Assembly: GCA_001788795.1 (NCBI GenBank)
Contig: MFXH01000009.1
Coordinates: 1-64,000 of the forward strand
DNA: 64,000 bases
Direction: 5' to 3'
Source: Candidatus Peregrinibacteria bacterium RIFOXYA2_FULL_41_18
Lineage (GTDB): Bacteria > Patescibacteriota > Gracilibacteria > UBA1369 > UBA12470
Shown here: positions 21,763-30,488 of the stretch, piece by piece
Position numbering within the stretch: the first letter of the stretch is position 1
Layout of the letters: every line of letters starts with the position of its first letter
Translations under genes and position numbers: made by a program
Notes under the pieces: generated by a model
Database searches by the model: none
What the model saw: only the letters and a program-made list of their open reading frames with translations
What the model was told of the DNA's origin: nothing

Positions 21763-22920
21763 TTATCTCAACTCTTTCGGTATATCCATTGTAAATACCA
21801 ATCCCTCAAGTAATGAATTCGAGGCCAGTCTATTCGCGCCATGAACTCCCGTTCTTGCCGTTTCGCCGTATGCGTACAGTCCGGGTATCGAGGTCCTACC
21901 GGAGAGATCGACTGCGATGCCGCCGCAGAGGTAGTGTTGTGCCGGAGCGATTGGGATTGAGTCTTTTGTAAGGTCGAATCCGTATTTTTTTAGATTTTTG
22001 TAAATGTATGGGAAGTCTTTTTTCGTTTTCTTTGAGTCCTTGTGTGTGAAATCTAGGAAAAAATGATGTCCTTTTTTCTCTTCCTTCCACATTGCATTGC
22101 AGATTATGTCGCGTGGCGCGAGTTCGGCTAGAGGATGGTATTTTTTAAGGAATTGTTCATGGTTTTCATTGATGATTTTTGCTCCTTCGCCTCGGAGTGT
22201 TTCAGTCAGGAGAAATCTTGGTTTTTTTGGTGCGAAAAGTACGGTTGGGTGGAATTGAATGTATTGCATGTCTTTGAGACTTGCTCCTGCAGACGATGCC
22301 ATGTCTATACCATCTCCTTCCGATATTTTTGGGTTGGTTGTGTTTTTGAATTTTTGGCCGATTCCGCCTGTTGCGAGAATGACTGCTTTCGCCCGTATTT
22401 CGTATGTGCAATTTTTTTGTTCATCATGGGCGATTATGCCTATTGCTTGGCCGTTTTTCTTAATTATTTTTATTGCCTTTGTGTGTTCTCGAATTTCAAT
22501 ATCCGGATTTTTGCTAACAGCTTTTATCAGAGTTTTTTCCACAATCGCGCCGGTGTTGTCTCCTGCATGTGCGACTCGGAAAAACGAATGTCCGCCTTCG
22601 CGACGTGCTTTTTTATCAAATTTCATTCCTAGAGATTCCAACCGTGCGATTGCGCGCGGTGCGTTTTTTACCAGATATTCAACGGCAGATTTTTTATTCT
22701 TAAAATGTCCTGCTACAAGTGTATCTTTTATGTGGCTTGCGAATGAGTCGTTTGGATCTAATACCGCGGCGATTCCTCCTTGTGCTTTTGCGGTTGCAGA
22801 GTCTATGAGCCGTTTTTTTGTTATCAAAAGTACATTTCCGTATTTGGAAGCTGACAATGCGAAATTGAGTCCGGCTATTCCGGAACCGATTACTAAAAAT
22901 TTAACGGATGATGATTCCAA
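21763..22920 (-). CDS. nadB: L-aspartate oxidase-like flavoprotein, lacking the usual C-terminal domain
   Basis: GSGIAGLNFALSASKYG; FRVAHAGDNTGAIVEKTLI; QFHPTVLF; GIAVDLSGRTSIPGLYAYGETARTGVHGANRLASNSLLEGLVF then stop after MDIPKELR. Confidence 0.85.
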   Translation of the reverse strand: MESSSVKFLVIGSGIAGLNFALSASKYGNVLLITKKRLIDSATAKAQGGIAAVLDPNDSFASHIKDTLVAGHFKNKKSAVEYLVKNAPRAIARLESLGMKFDKKARREGGHSFFRVAHAGDNTGAIVEKTLIKAVSKNPDIEIREHTKAIKIIKKNGQAIGIIAHDEQKNCTYEIRAKAVILATGGIGQKFKNTTNPKISEGDGIDMASSAGASLKDMQYIQFHPTVLFAPKKPRFLLTETLRGEGAKIINENHEQFLKKYHPLAELAPRDIICNAMWKEEKKGHHFFLDFTHKDSKKTKKDFPYIYKNLKKYGFDLTKDSIPIAPAQHYLCGGIAVDLSGRTSIPGLYAYGETARTGVHGANRLASNSLLEGLVFTMDIPKELR

Positions 22921-23197
22921 TGTCGTTGTAGTAAGGGAAATATTTTCTTAGCTCTTCAAGGAATTTGTCAGCCAACTTGGCAGAATATGCCGAATTTTTG
23001 CCTTTTTCCATCTGTTTGCATAGGCGTTCGAGCCATTCTTCAACGATAACTTGAATTTCTTTACCTTCTCTATCGAACTCTTCTTTCAGTCCTTTTTTGT
23101 TTTGGCCATAATCTTGATTGAGAAGCATGAATTTCATCATTTTCTCTCTGTTGCGGTCAAACATTTCGGAAACGTATTTTTTGTATTTTGGCTCCAT
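22901..23197 (-). CDS. Hypothetical protein (98 aa), overlaps the nadB start
   Basis: Complete ORF, 20-nt overlap with nadB on the same strand. Confidence 0.6.
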   Translation of the reverse strand: MEPKYKKYVSEMFDRNREKMMKFMLLNQDYGQNKKGLKEEFDREGKEIQVIVEEWLERLCKQMEKGKNSAYSAKLADKFLEELRKYFPYYNDIGIIIR

Positions 23198-23309
23198 GGG
23201 TAGGTTATAGATAATAGCTTATAGATAATAATGTGAAATCTTGCGTTTCTATTCTACAAGTTTCGTGTTAAATTTTCCAAGTCTTACTTACAATAAGAAA
23301 CAATACAAT

Positions 23310-24587
23310 ATGAAGATTCCAGAAATTGTCGCTCCTGCGGGCGATTATCAGAAGCTTGAATATGCTTATAAATATGGTGCGGATGCTTGTTATGCAGGGA
23401 TGAGTGCTTTTTCGCTAAGATCGAAAACCACCAAGTTCGAAATGGAGGATGTCTTGAAGGGGCGCGCTCTTGCCAAGAAGTTGGGCAAGAAGTTTTTTAT
23501 GACTGTTAATATTTATCCCAGAAGCAATAAGATTCCTGCCTTCTTGAAGCATCTGAAATGGCTTAGAGACGAAGTTAAGCCCGATGCGCTTATTGCGGCT
23601 GATGCAGGAGTTATTTCGATGATAAAAGAAGTCTGGCCGGAAGCCAGAATCCATCTATCGGTTCAGGCAAATAATGTTAATTGGAAGAGCGTTGAGTTTT
23701 GGCACAAACAAGGAGTTAAACGGGTGATACTTTCAAGAGAATTATCTCTTGAAGAAATTAAAGAGATTCGCGAAAAAGTTCCGACTGTTGAGCTTGAGGT
23801 TTTTGTTCATGGTGCGATATGTATGGCTTATAGCGGAAGATGTCTTCTTAGCAATTATATGGCGCATCGCGATCCTAATCAGGGGTCGTGCGTTCAGTCT
23901 TGTAGGTTTAAATATAAACTTCTTGAAGAGGCTCCGGATGGCCCAAAAGTCGATTTGTTGAATAAAAATATTGTTCTTGAGGAAGAGATGAGGCCGGGGC
24001 AATACATGCCGATTTCGGAAGATTCTCATGGAACGTATTTGATGAACCCAAGAGATTTATGTTTGTTACCTTATTTGAAGGATCTTGCAGAGGCCGGAGT
24101 TCATTCAATTAAGATTGAGGGGAGAAGCAAGACTGTTTATTATGTGGCTTGTGTTTGCCGAATGTATAGAAAAGCGCTTGATGATTTGCTCGCTGGGCGT
24201 GATTTTGATGAATCGCTCATGGAAGAAGCTTATAAGATTGCTTCACGCGGATATACTCCCGGATTTTTATTCGGTGATTTGGGCAAGTATTCGATGAGGT
24301 ATGAAAAAAGCAGTCCTATAGATAGCGCTAAATTCATCGGAATACTTGGATGTGAAGTTAAATCGGGTGAATACATGGTTGATGTTAGAAACAGAGTTGG
24401 AGTTGGAAGTGAGATAGAGGTTGTTATGCCGGATGAGGTTTGTAAGGCAAAAATAAAAGCTCTCAAAGATTTGAAGGGAGCCGAGCTTGATTCTGTGCAT
24501 GGTGGTGCCGGTGATAGGGTTTTTGTGATCGGCAAAAAAGGGTTGAGTGGGGGATTGGTGAGGGAGGTCGTAGGACATAGGTCATAG
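23310..24587 (+). CDS. U32-family peptidase/hydroxylation protein-like (start likely 23310)
   Basis: MKIPEIVAPAGDYQKLEYAYKYGADACYAG; LSVQANNVN; ELEVFVHGAICMAYSGRCLLSNYMAHRDPNQGSCVQSCRF. Confidence 0.92.
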   Translation: MKIPEIVAPAGDYQKLEYAYKYGADACYAGMSAFSLRSKTTKFEMEDVLKGRALAKKLGKKFFMTVNIYPRSNKIPAFLKHLKWLRDEVKPDALIAADAGVISMIKEVWPEARIHLSVQANNVNWKSVEFWHKQGVKRVILSRELSLEEIKEIREKVPTVELEVFVHGAICMAYSGRCLLSNYMAHRDPNQGSCVQSCRFKYKLLEEAPDGPKVDLLNKNIVLEEEMRPGQYMPISEDSHGTYLMNPRDLCLLPYLKDLAEAGVHSIKIEGRSKTVYYVACVCRMYRKALDDLLAGRDFDESLMEEAYKIASRGYTPGFLFGDLGKYSMRYEKSSPIDSAKFIGILGCEVKSGEYMVDVRNRVGVGSEIEVVMPDEVCKAKIKALKDLKGAELDSVHGGAGDRVFVIGKKGLSGGLVREVVGHRS

Positions 24588-24590
24588 GAC

Positions 24591-25133
24591 CTATACCGGT
24601 AAGATTTCGATAATCTCCTCTGCTTTTTCTTCCGGATCTCTGTCGTCAGAGTTGTCGTAAACGAAATCGGCGTATTTCATGTAAGTCGATTTCCTTTCTT
24701 CCCATATTTGTTCGAGCTCTTTCTTGAGCGATTTATGGCAGGTGAGTGGGGGACGTGTTTTGCTGAATTCGATTCGTTTTTTCAGGGTTTCGATGTCTGC
24801 TGTAAGAAGGATTATAAATCCGTTTTTCTTGAGTAATTTTGCGGATTTTTCATTGGTCAAAGTTCCGCCACCCGTTGAAATTATAAGATTGTTTCTTTTG
24901 GCGATATCGGCAACAGCTTGCTCTTCGAGATTTCTGAAGTGAGTCCATCCATGTGTTTCCACTATTTGAGCAATTTTTTTGTTCACAGATCGCTCGATGT
25001 ATCTGTCGAGATCAACAAATTCGTGGCCTAAATTTGCCGCTATTATTTCACCCAAAGTACTCTTGCCGCAACCGCGCATACCGGTAAGAATAATGTTCTT
25101 AGTTTTTTTGTTTTTTTTCTGAGATGTGCTCAT
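24591..25133 (-). CDS. aroK: Shikimate kinase
   Basis: ILTGMRGCGKSTLGEIIAANLGHEFVDLDRYIE; GGGTLT; RPPL. Confidence 0.9.
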   Translation of the reverse strand: MSTSQKKNKKTKNIILTGMRGCGKSTLGEIIAANLGHEFVDLDRYIERSVNKKIAQIVETHGWTHFRNLEEQAVADIAKRNNLIISTGGGTLTNEKSAKLLKKNGFIILLTADIETLKKRIEFSKTRPPLTCHKSLKKELEQIWEERKSTYMKYADFVYDNSDDRDPEEKAEEIIEILPV

Positions 25134-26277
25134 ATTCTTTGAGTAAAAGAAGTGCGAGCAAAGTTGTAACCGAGCTTATTATAATCGGTATTTCATCTCC
25201 AAAGGAAGAGCCTATTGGGCCGAATACAAAAGAACTTAATGCGATAGCTGAAGTTTGTGTTAATGTAATAAGTCCTGAGTTTCCGCCAATCCGTTCTTTT
25301 TTGAAAAGTTCAGAAACTCCAGTATAAAGAAATACAAACATCATTGCGTCGCCCGATTCGTGAATTATTCTGCCTAATAGAGAGATAGGAATGATTGGAA
25401 TTATCATTATCAGATATCCGATTCCGGAGAATAATAATCCTAGTGTTACAATTGTTTTCATTTTTGTGCCTTTTTCCAACGAGCGATTTGATAATCTTAC
25501 TGTTGCGAACATGCATATGATTGCGGTTCCCATGTATGCGCCCATTTGAGGGAAAGTGAGTCCGAGTGTGTTTTTTAGAAACGGTCCATAAGATGTGAAT
25601 TCAGATCCCATATGGATTGCGAACGAGAAGATTATTGCCATGAAAAGCAAAACATGAGGTTTTTTGATGTCTTCTTTATAAGACTTCATATCGAATTTAA
25701 AAGTATCCGTGCTTGGTAGTAAAAATGATAAAACGAGTAATGTTGCAATCAGGCTGCTGGTTATTAATAAATATTTTTGAAAATCCATGTGAGCTAAGAC
25801 GTTTCCACTGAATAAGACTCCCAATCCTGCTCCGAGAAGATAGAAGCTGACGAATGTTTTTATCCTTTTTGAAGGTTTTTCTCCTTCAGATGTCTTGTAG
25901 AATAAGCTATCCATCGATACGTTATAAAGTTGTGAGCCGAATCCTCCTAAGAAAAATAGTATTAGCATTATCGTGAAAGACTGAGTGTTGCTTAGAATTA
26001 AGTATTGAAACAGCATTAATATTAATCCAAGTTGGATAATTCTTTTTGAAGGGATCCTGTCATTTAAAAGTCCTCCTGGGAGAGTTATTAACAGCCCCGT
26101 TATCGTGAAAATTGCGAAAAGTATTCCGGACTCTATTCCGTTTAATCCTATTTGTGCGAAATATATTGCCCAAAAGAATCCAAGGGAGTTGGTTGTAAAT
26201 CTTTGGATGCTATGGATTAAGGTGAGGAGATGTAAGGTTTTTTTGTGCATTTGTTGTAATGAGTTTTGCTGGTGCAA
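25099..26277 (-). CDS. MFS transporter in the aro cluster (start possibly 26250)
   Basis: 12-TM pattern, PGGLLNDRIPSKRIIQLGL; overlaps aroK. Confidence 0.85.
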   Translation of the reverse strand: MHQQNSLQQMHKKTLHLLTLIHSIQRFTTNSLGFFWAIYFAQIGLNGIESGILFAIFTITGLLITLPGGLLNDRIPSKRIIQLGLILMLFQYLILSNTQSFTIMLILFFLGGFGSQLYNVSMDSLFYKTSEGEKPSKRIKTFVSFYLLGAGLGVLFSGNVLAHMDFQKYLLITSSLIATLLVLSFLLPSTDTFKFDMKSYKEDIKKPHVLLFMAIIFSFAIHMGSEFTSYGPFLKNTLGLTFPQMGAYMGTAIICMFATVRLSNRSLEKGTKMKTIVTLGLLFSGIGYLIMIIPIIPISLLGRIIHESGDAMMFVFLYTGVSELFKKERIGGNSGLITLTQTSAIALSSFVFGPIGSSFGDEIPIIISSVTTLLALLLLKEYEHISEKKQKN

Positions 26278-26344
26278 AACAGTTTATATTATGGCGCGAG
26301 GAGCGCTTCCTGCCTACCGGACAGGCAGGCGCTTCCTTGCGCTG
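26261..26344. repeat. Double-hairpin intergenic element, copy E1, overlapping the aroA 3' end
   Basis: GAGTTTTGCTGGTGCAAAACAGTTTATATTATGGCGCGAGGAGCGCTTCCTGCCTACCGGACAGGCAGGCGCTTCCTTGCGCTG. Confidence 0.8.
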
Positions 26345-27474
26345 TTATAATCTTTCCAGAAGTTCGGATATGTTTTTTTTACGCAAGACGGGTTGAGTAT
26401 TTTTATACCATTTATTCTCGATTTTAATATTGCTGCGCACATTGCCATTCGGTGATCATTATATGTTTCGATTGTTGCCGGTTTTGGGTTTGGTGTGCCT
26501 GTTATTTCGAGTCCGTCTTCAAGCTCTATTACGGTTGCACCTATTTTTGAAAGTTCTGTTTTGAGGGCGTGAAGTCGATTTGTTTCTTTGAATCTAAGGT
26601 TATGGAGGCCTGTTAATGTGCTTTTTCCGTTTGCGAAACATGCTATGGTTGCAAGTGTCATTGCGGAGTCGGGGAGATCTCTTAAGTTTACTTTGCCGAG
26701 TGGTTTTAGGTTTTTTGGTGCGATGCAACTAATCCCTTCGTGATCTTCTTTTATTTCGTATCCCATTTTTTGCAAGTATTTGAGCATTTTAATGTCTGCT
26801 TGAAGACTATGCTGGCTTATGTTGAGGACTTTTACCGAACCGAGTGCGAAGAAGTAACTTGCGCTTGATGCATCTGTTTCTATTGTGTATGGCGTACGAA
26901 AATTCTTGATTATGTCTTTTGTCATTTCTATATATGGCTTTGATACTGTTTTGCCGATTATTTTTATTCTGGGGTTCCCAAGCAGCTTTTTTGCCATCAA
27001 AAGTCCAGATATGAATTGGCTGCTTATAAATCCGTTTATTTCTATTGTTTTTAATTTTAGATTTGGGTTGCCATGAATTGTGAGTGGAGGACATCCGTTT
27101 GGTGATTCAATTACGGGTAGTGCTTTTATTATGTCGTGCATTGGGCGCGATTGCATTTGTTTATTTCCGGTGATGCGTGATGTGAAATTTTGGGTTGCGA
27201 GTATTGGAATCAAAAATCTTATCGCGGTTCCCGAATTGCCTATGTTTAGTGTTTTCCGAGGTTTCTGGAAGCGCTTGCCGAGGCCGTGAACTATCATTTG
27301 TGAATCATTTTTTTGTTCAATCTTTACGCCGAGTGCGCGAAGAGCTTTTATTAGATTTCTTGAGTCTTCGCAAAGTAGTGGATTTTTGAGAACTGTTTTT
27401 TCTTTGCGAATGCTCGCAAGGACTAGTGCTCGCGCCATATAGCTTTTCGATCCGGGTACTTTTATTTTGATCAT
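26314..27474 (-). CDS. aroA: 3-phosphoshikimate 1-carboxyvinyltransferase (EPSP synthase)
   Basis: VPGSKSYMARALVLASI; NIGNSGTAIRFL; GNKQMQSRPM; RFKETNRLHAL; TYNDHRMAMCAAI. Confidence 0.93.
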   Translation of the reverse strand: MIKIKVPGSKSYMARALVLASIRKEKTVLKNPLLCEDSRNLIKALRALGVKIEQKNDSQMIVHGLGKRFQKPRKTLNIGNSGTAIRFLIPILATQNFTSRITGNKQMQSRPMHDIIKALPVIESPNGCPPLTIHGNPNLKLKTIEINGFISSQFISGLLMAKKLLGNPRIKIIGKTVSKPYIEMTKDIIKNFRTPYTIETDASSASYFFALGSVKVLNISQHSLQADIKMLKYLQKMGYEIKEDHEGISCIAPKNLKPLGKVNLRDLPDSAMTLATIACFANGKSTLTGLHNLRFKETNRLHALKTELSKIGATVIELEDGLEITGTPNPKPATIETYNDHRMAMCAAILKSRINGIKILNPSCVKKTYPNFWKDYNSARKRLPVR

Positions 27475-28394
27475 AGCGTTGATATTTTTGCAGATCCTAT
27501 TTTTTCTAGCGTAATAAATCTTAACTTGTTTCCGGTTTTTTTCTTATCTGTTTGCATGAGGTTTTCGATTTTTTTCTTGTCTAAATTTGTTTCTGTCGGT
27601 AGTCCATATAGTTTTAATAATTTTTCAACTATTTTTGTTGCCGGTGATTTTGAGAGTAGGTTTACTTGGTGCATACCGATCGAAATCGCTTCTCCGTGGC
27701 TTAATTTGTAATTCGAAGCTTGTTCGATGGCGTGACCGATGGTGTGTCCGTAATTTAGCAACATTCTTGTGTCTTTCTCTAGGTAATCCAGTTCTGTTAT
27801 TTTCTCTTTTATTGACGAGGATTGAATAATTAATTTGTTCAAGATGTCGGGGTCTTTTGCGAGAATCTTTTTGTGATTTTTTTCAAGAAATTCAAATAGC
27901 GATTCGCTTTTTATGCATGCGTGTTTAATACATTCGGCTATGCCGTTTTTCAATTCTTTTACAGGTAGTGTCTTAAGTAGTGCGGGTTCTACAATTCTTT
28001 TTGTCGGATTGTAAAAAGTTCCTATTAGATTTTTACCTGTTTTAAGATTTACTCCAGTCTTGCCACCTATGCTCGAATCTATCATCGCGAGAAGAGTAGT
28101 TGGGACTTGAATATAAGGGATCCCTCGCATATAAATTGACGCGAGGAATCCCGTAAAATCTCCTATTACTCCGCCTCCGAATGCAATCAAGCAGCTTCCT
28201 CTGTCGAGTCCTAATTCCGTGAGTTTTTCTGCGGTTTTTTCGATGTTTGCGAGTGACTTTTGTTTTTCACCGGAAATTTGGATTATCACGTCGAAACCTT
28301 TTAATTCTTTACCGTAGAATTTGTATAAGTTTTTATCCGTTATTATGCAGTAACGGTTGTATGGGAGGTTTTTTGTGAGTTCACTTAAATTCAT
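27471..28394 (-). CDS. aroB: 3-dehydroquinate synthase
   Basis: GGGVIGDFTGFLASIYMRGIPYIQVPTTLLAMIDSSIGGKTGVN; NYGHTIGHAIE; HGEAISIGM. Confidence 0.95.
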   Translation of the reverse strand: MNLSELTKNLPYNRYCIITDKNLYKFYGKELKGFDVIIQISGEKQKSLANIEKTAEKLTELGLDRGSCLIAFGGGVIGDFTGFLASIYMRGIPYIQVPTTLLAMIDSSIGGKTGVNLKTGKNLIGTFYNPTKRIVEPALLKTLPVKELKNGIAECIKHACIKSESLFEFLEKNHKKILAKDPDILNKLIIQSSSIKEKITELDYLEKDTRMLLNYGHTIGHAIEQASNYKLSHGEAISIGMHQVNLLSKSPATKIVEKLLKLYGLPTETNLDKKKIENLMQTDKKKTGNKLRFITLEKIGSAKISTL

Positions 28395-29419
28395 TTTCTT
28401 TGTTTAGGTAGTTCCTTGTCAACAGCAACTGCTACAAGATTAAGTTTTGCCATCATATTGTCGAAGGCTTCAGGCGTAATTGATTGATCTCCATCTGTTA
28501 ATGCTTCTGCAGGGTTTGGATGGACTTCAATCATGAGTCCGTCAGCTCCGGCTGCTACTGCTGCCAATGCGACAGGGCAAACTAAGCTTGCGATACCTGT
28601 TGCGTGGCTTGGATCTACAATCAATGGAAGGTGGCTTAATTCTTTTATTCGAGCGACTGCCCCAATCGATAGAGTGTTTCTCATGTCATCTTCGTAAGTT
28701 CTAATACCTCGTTCGCATAGGATTACTTTTTGATTCCCTCCGGCCAAGATGTATTCAGCCGCAAGTAGGAATTCTTTTAGGGTTGCGCAGAGTCCTCTTT
28801 TTAACAGCACGGGTTTTTTGATTTTTCCAAGTTCTTTTAGCATTGTGAAGTTCTGCATATTTCTAGCTCCTACTTGGAAGATGTCAGTGTATTTGCCGAT
28901 GACGTCTATTTGGCTTGAGTCCATGACTTCCGTGATTACAAGCATATCGTTTTCATCGGCGGCTTTTCTGATCATCTTCAGCCCTTTTTCTTCATGTCCT
29001 TGGAATGAGTATGGGGTTGTTCGCGGTTTGAACGCGCCTCCTCTTAAGATTTTTGCTCCCGATCTTGAAACTGCTCTTGCCGTTAGGCTCATCTGTTCTT
29101 GGCTCTCGATACTGCAAGGGCCTGCCATGATTGAGAGCTCTTTTCCGCCGATTTTTATTCCGTTGATGTCTATTACTGTATCTTCGTTTTTTGTTTCTCG
29201 TGCGGCAAGTTTGTAAGGTTTGAGTACAGGCATTACATTGCTGACGCTCGGGAGGGCGCGAAGGTGATTGATGTCTAGTAAGCGTTCATCTCCGATTACT
29301 GCGATTACCGTGCGTTCGGTTCCGTATAATGGAACAGGTTTTAGTTTCTGCGATTCAAGTTCATTTATGATGTGTTCGATGTGCTCTTTTGGAGCGAATC
29401 GTTTCATTACTATAATCAT
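28391..29419 (-). CDS. 3-deoxy-7-phosphoheptulonate (DAHP) synthase with N-terminal ferredoxin-like domain
   Basis: MAGPCSIESQEQM; LRGGAFKPRTTPYSFQG; LKRGLCATLKEFLLAAEYI; LPLIVDPSHATG. Confidence 0.94.
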   Translation of the reverse strand: MIIVMKRFAPKEHIEHIINELESQKLKPVPLYGTERTVIAVIGDERLLDINHLRALPSVSNVMPVLKPYKLAARETKNEDTVIDINGIKIGGKELSIMAGPCSIESQEQMSLTARAVSRSGAKILRGGAFKPRTTPYSFQGHEEKGLKMIRKAADENDMLVITEVMDSSQIDVIGKYTDIFQVGARNMQNFTMLKELGKIKKPVLLKRGLCATLKEFLLAAEYILAGGNQKVILCERGIRTYEDDMRNTLSIGAVARIKELSHLPLIVDPSHATGIASLVCPVALAAVAAGADGLMIEVHPNPAEALTDGDQSITPEAFDNMMAKLNLVAVAVDKELPKQRK

Positions 29420-29540
29420 ATTGTTGGGAGTTAGTAGATTGTAGGTTGCAGATTGCAGATTAGAATGCCTGATAAAGATAAGGTTTCCTTGTTATTTGTG
29501 CAAATTTTTGTGTTGTGTGTGTACCCATGGTTTTTTTGGT

Positions 29541-29611
29541 TAAAAAATAAAAAGGCCCCATGTTTTGCATGAGGTTTGGGTTTATTGTGCTGAAAAATCA
29601 CATCCTCATGC
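29541..29611 (-). promoter_or_regulatory. Transcription attenuator: mutually exclusive antiterminator/terminator for the aro operon
   Basis: Minus strand: A=GCATGAGG (29604-29611, contains leader stop TGA), B=CCTCATGC (29567-29574), C=CATGGGG (29555-29561), then CCTTTTTATTTTTT. A:B is a perfect 8-bp stem; B:C forms the terminator. Confidence 0.8.
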
Positions 29612-29662
29612 TAGGGGGTTAAAGTAGAAGTAAAATGCGAATTGTGAACGGAGTGTTTGCAT
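29606..29662 (-). CDS. Phe/Tyr-rich leader peptide MQTLRSQFAFYFYFNPLA*
   Basis: ATG CAA ACA CTC CGT TCA CAA TTC GCA TTT TAC TTC TAC TTT AAC CCC CTA GCA TGA on the minus strand, between promoter and terminator upstream of the DAHP synthase gene. Confidence 0.8.
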   Translation of the reverse strand: MQTLRSQFAFYFYFNPLA

Positions 29663-29681
29663 GTGATGTGTTTGTGATTAG

Positions 29682-29710
29682 CTTTTACTGCTAAATTTTT
29701 AAAAAGTCAA
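29682..29710 (-). promoter_or_regulatory. Sigma70-type promoter of the aro leader
   Basis: TTGACT-17-TAAAAG, about 20 nt upstream of the leader ATG. Confidence 0.6.
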
Positions 29711-29777
29711 TTTTTATTGTTGGTTGAGATTTTTAAGAACTTATGGCTTACTTCCTATGTCTTATGACCTACGACTT

Positions 29778-30488
29778 ATGACTTACGTCTTGCAAGACAC
29801 TCATGCTCATCTCGATTTTTCGGCTTTTGATAAGGATAGGGAAGCTGTGATTGAAAGGGCGAGAAAAGCAGGTTTGCAGAAAATTATTTGTGTCGGGTGT
29901 GACCTTTTGTCTTCCGATAGGTCTATTGAGTTGGCGAAAAAATATGATTTTATTTATGCCTCAATAGGTGTTCATCCGTCTGATGCTGACAAGTGGAATA
30001 CGGATTTGGCGAGCAAATTTATTGTTCAAGCGAAAGAAGAGCAGAAAGTGGTTTCTATAGGCGAGATCGGTTTGGATTATTTCCATTTGGATCATCCTAA
30101 AGAGTTGCAAAAGCGTGTGTTTCGAGAGCAGCTCGATTTGGCGAAGCAGCTTGGGTTGCCTGTGTGTGTGCATATGAGGGAGTCGGCTTCGGATGTTTAT
30201 GATGTGCTTATTGATTCTGGAATTGAGCAAGTGACACTGCATTGTTTTAATGAAGGATTGGAGTTTGCGCAAAAGGCGTGGGCTAGGGGATGGGTGCTTG
30301 GGTTTGGGGGAACAATTACTTATCCGAAAAATGAGGAGTTGCGCAAAGTTGTTGCTGCGTGTCCTTCTGAATTGTTTGTGCTTGAGACCGATTGTCCGTT
30401 TTTGCCTCCGCAAAGCCATAGGGGAGAACGAAATGAGCCGGTGTATGTGATTGAGGTAGCGAAGATGGTTAGTGCCTTAAGGAGTTAG
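29778..30488 (+). CDS. TatD-family metal-dependent hydrolase (start likely 29778)
   Basis: DTHAHLDFSAFDKD; ASIGVHPSDAD; SIGEIGLDYF; FVLETDCPFLPPQSHRGERNEP. Confidence 0.93.
   Translation: MTYVLQDTHAHLDFSAFDKDREAVIERARKAGLQKIICVGCDLLSSDRSIELAKKYDFIYASIGVHPSDADKWNTDLASKFIVQAKEEQKVVSIGEIGLDYFHLDHPKELQKRVFREQLDLAKQLGLPVCVHMRESASDVYDVLIDSGIEQVTLHCFNEGLEFAQKAWARGWVLGFGGTITYPKNEELRKVVAACPSELFVLETDCPFLPPQSHRGERNEPVYVIEVAKMVSALRS

Noticed and set aside
29724-29777. ORF-track start of tatD (MRFLRTYGLLPMSYDLRLM...)
   Set aside because: Encodes the intergenic repeat tract CTTATGACCTACGACTTATGAC; the conserved protein begins near MTYVLQDTHAH.
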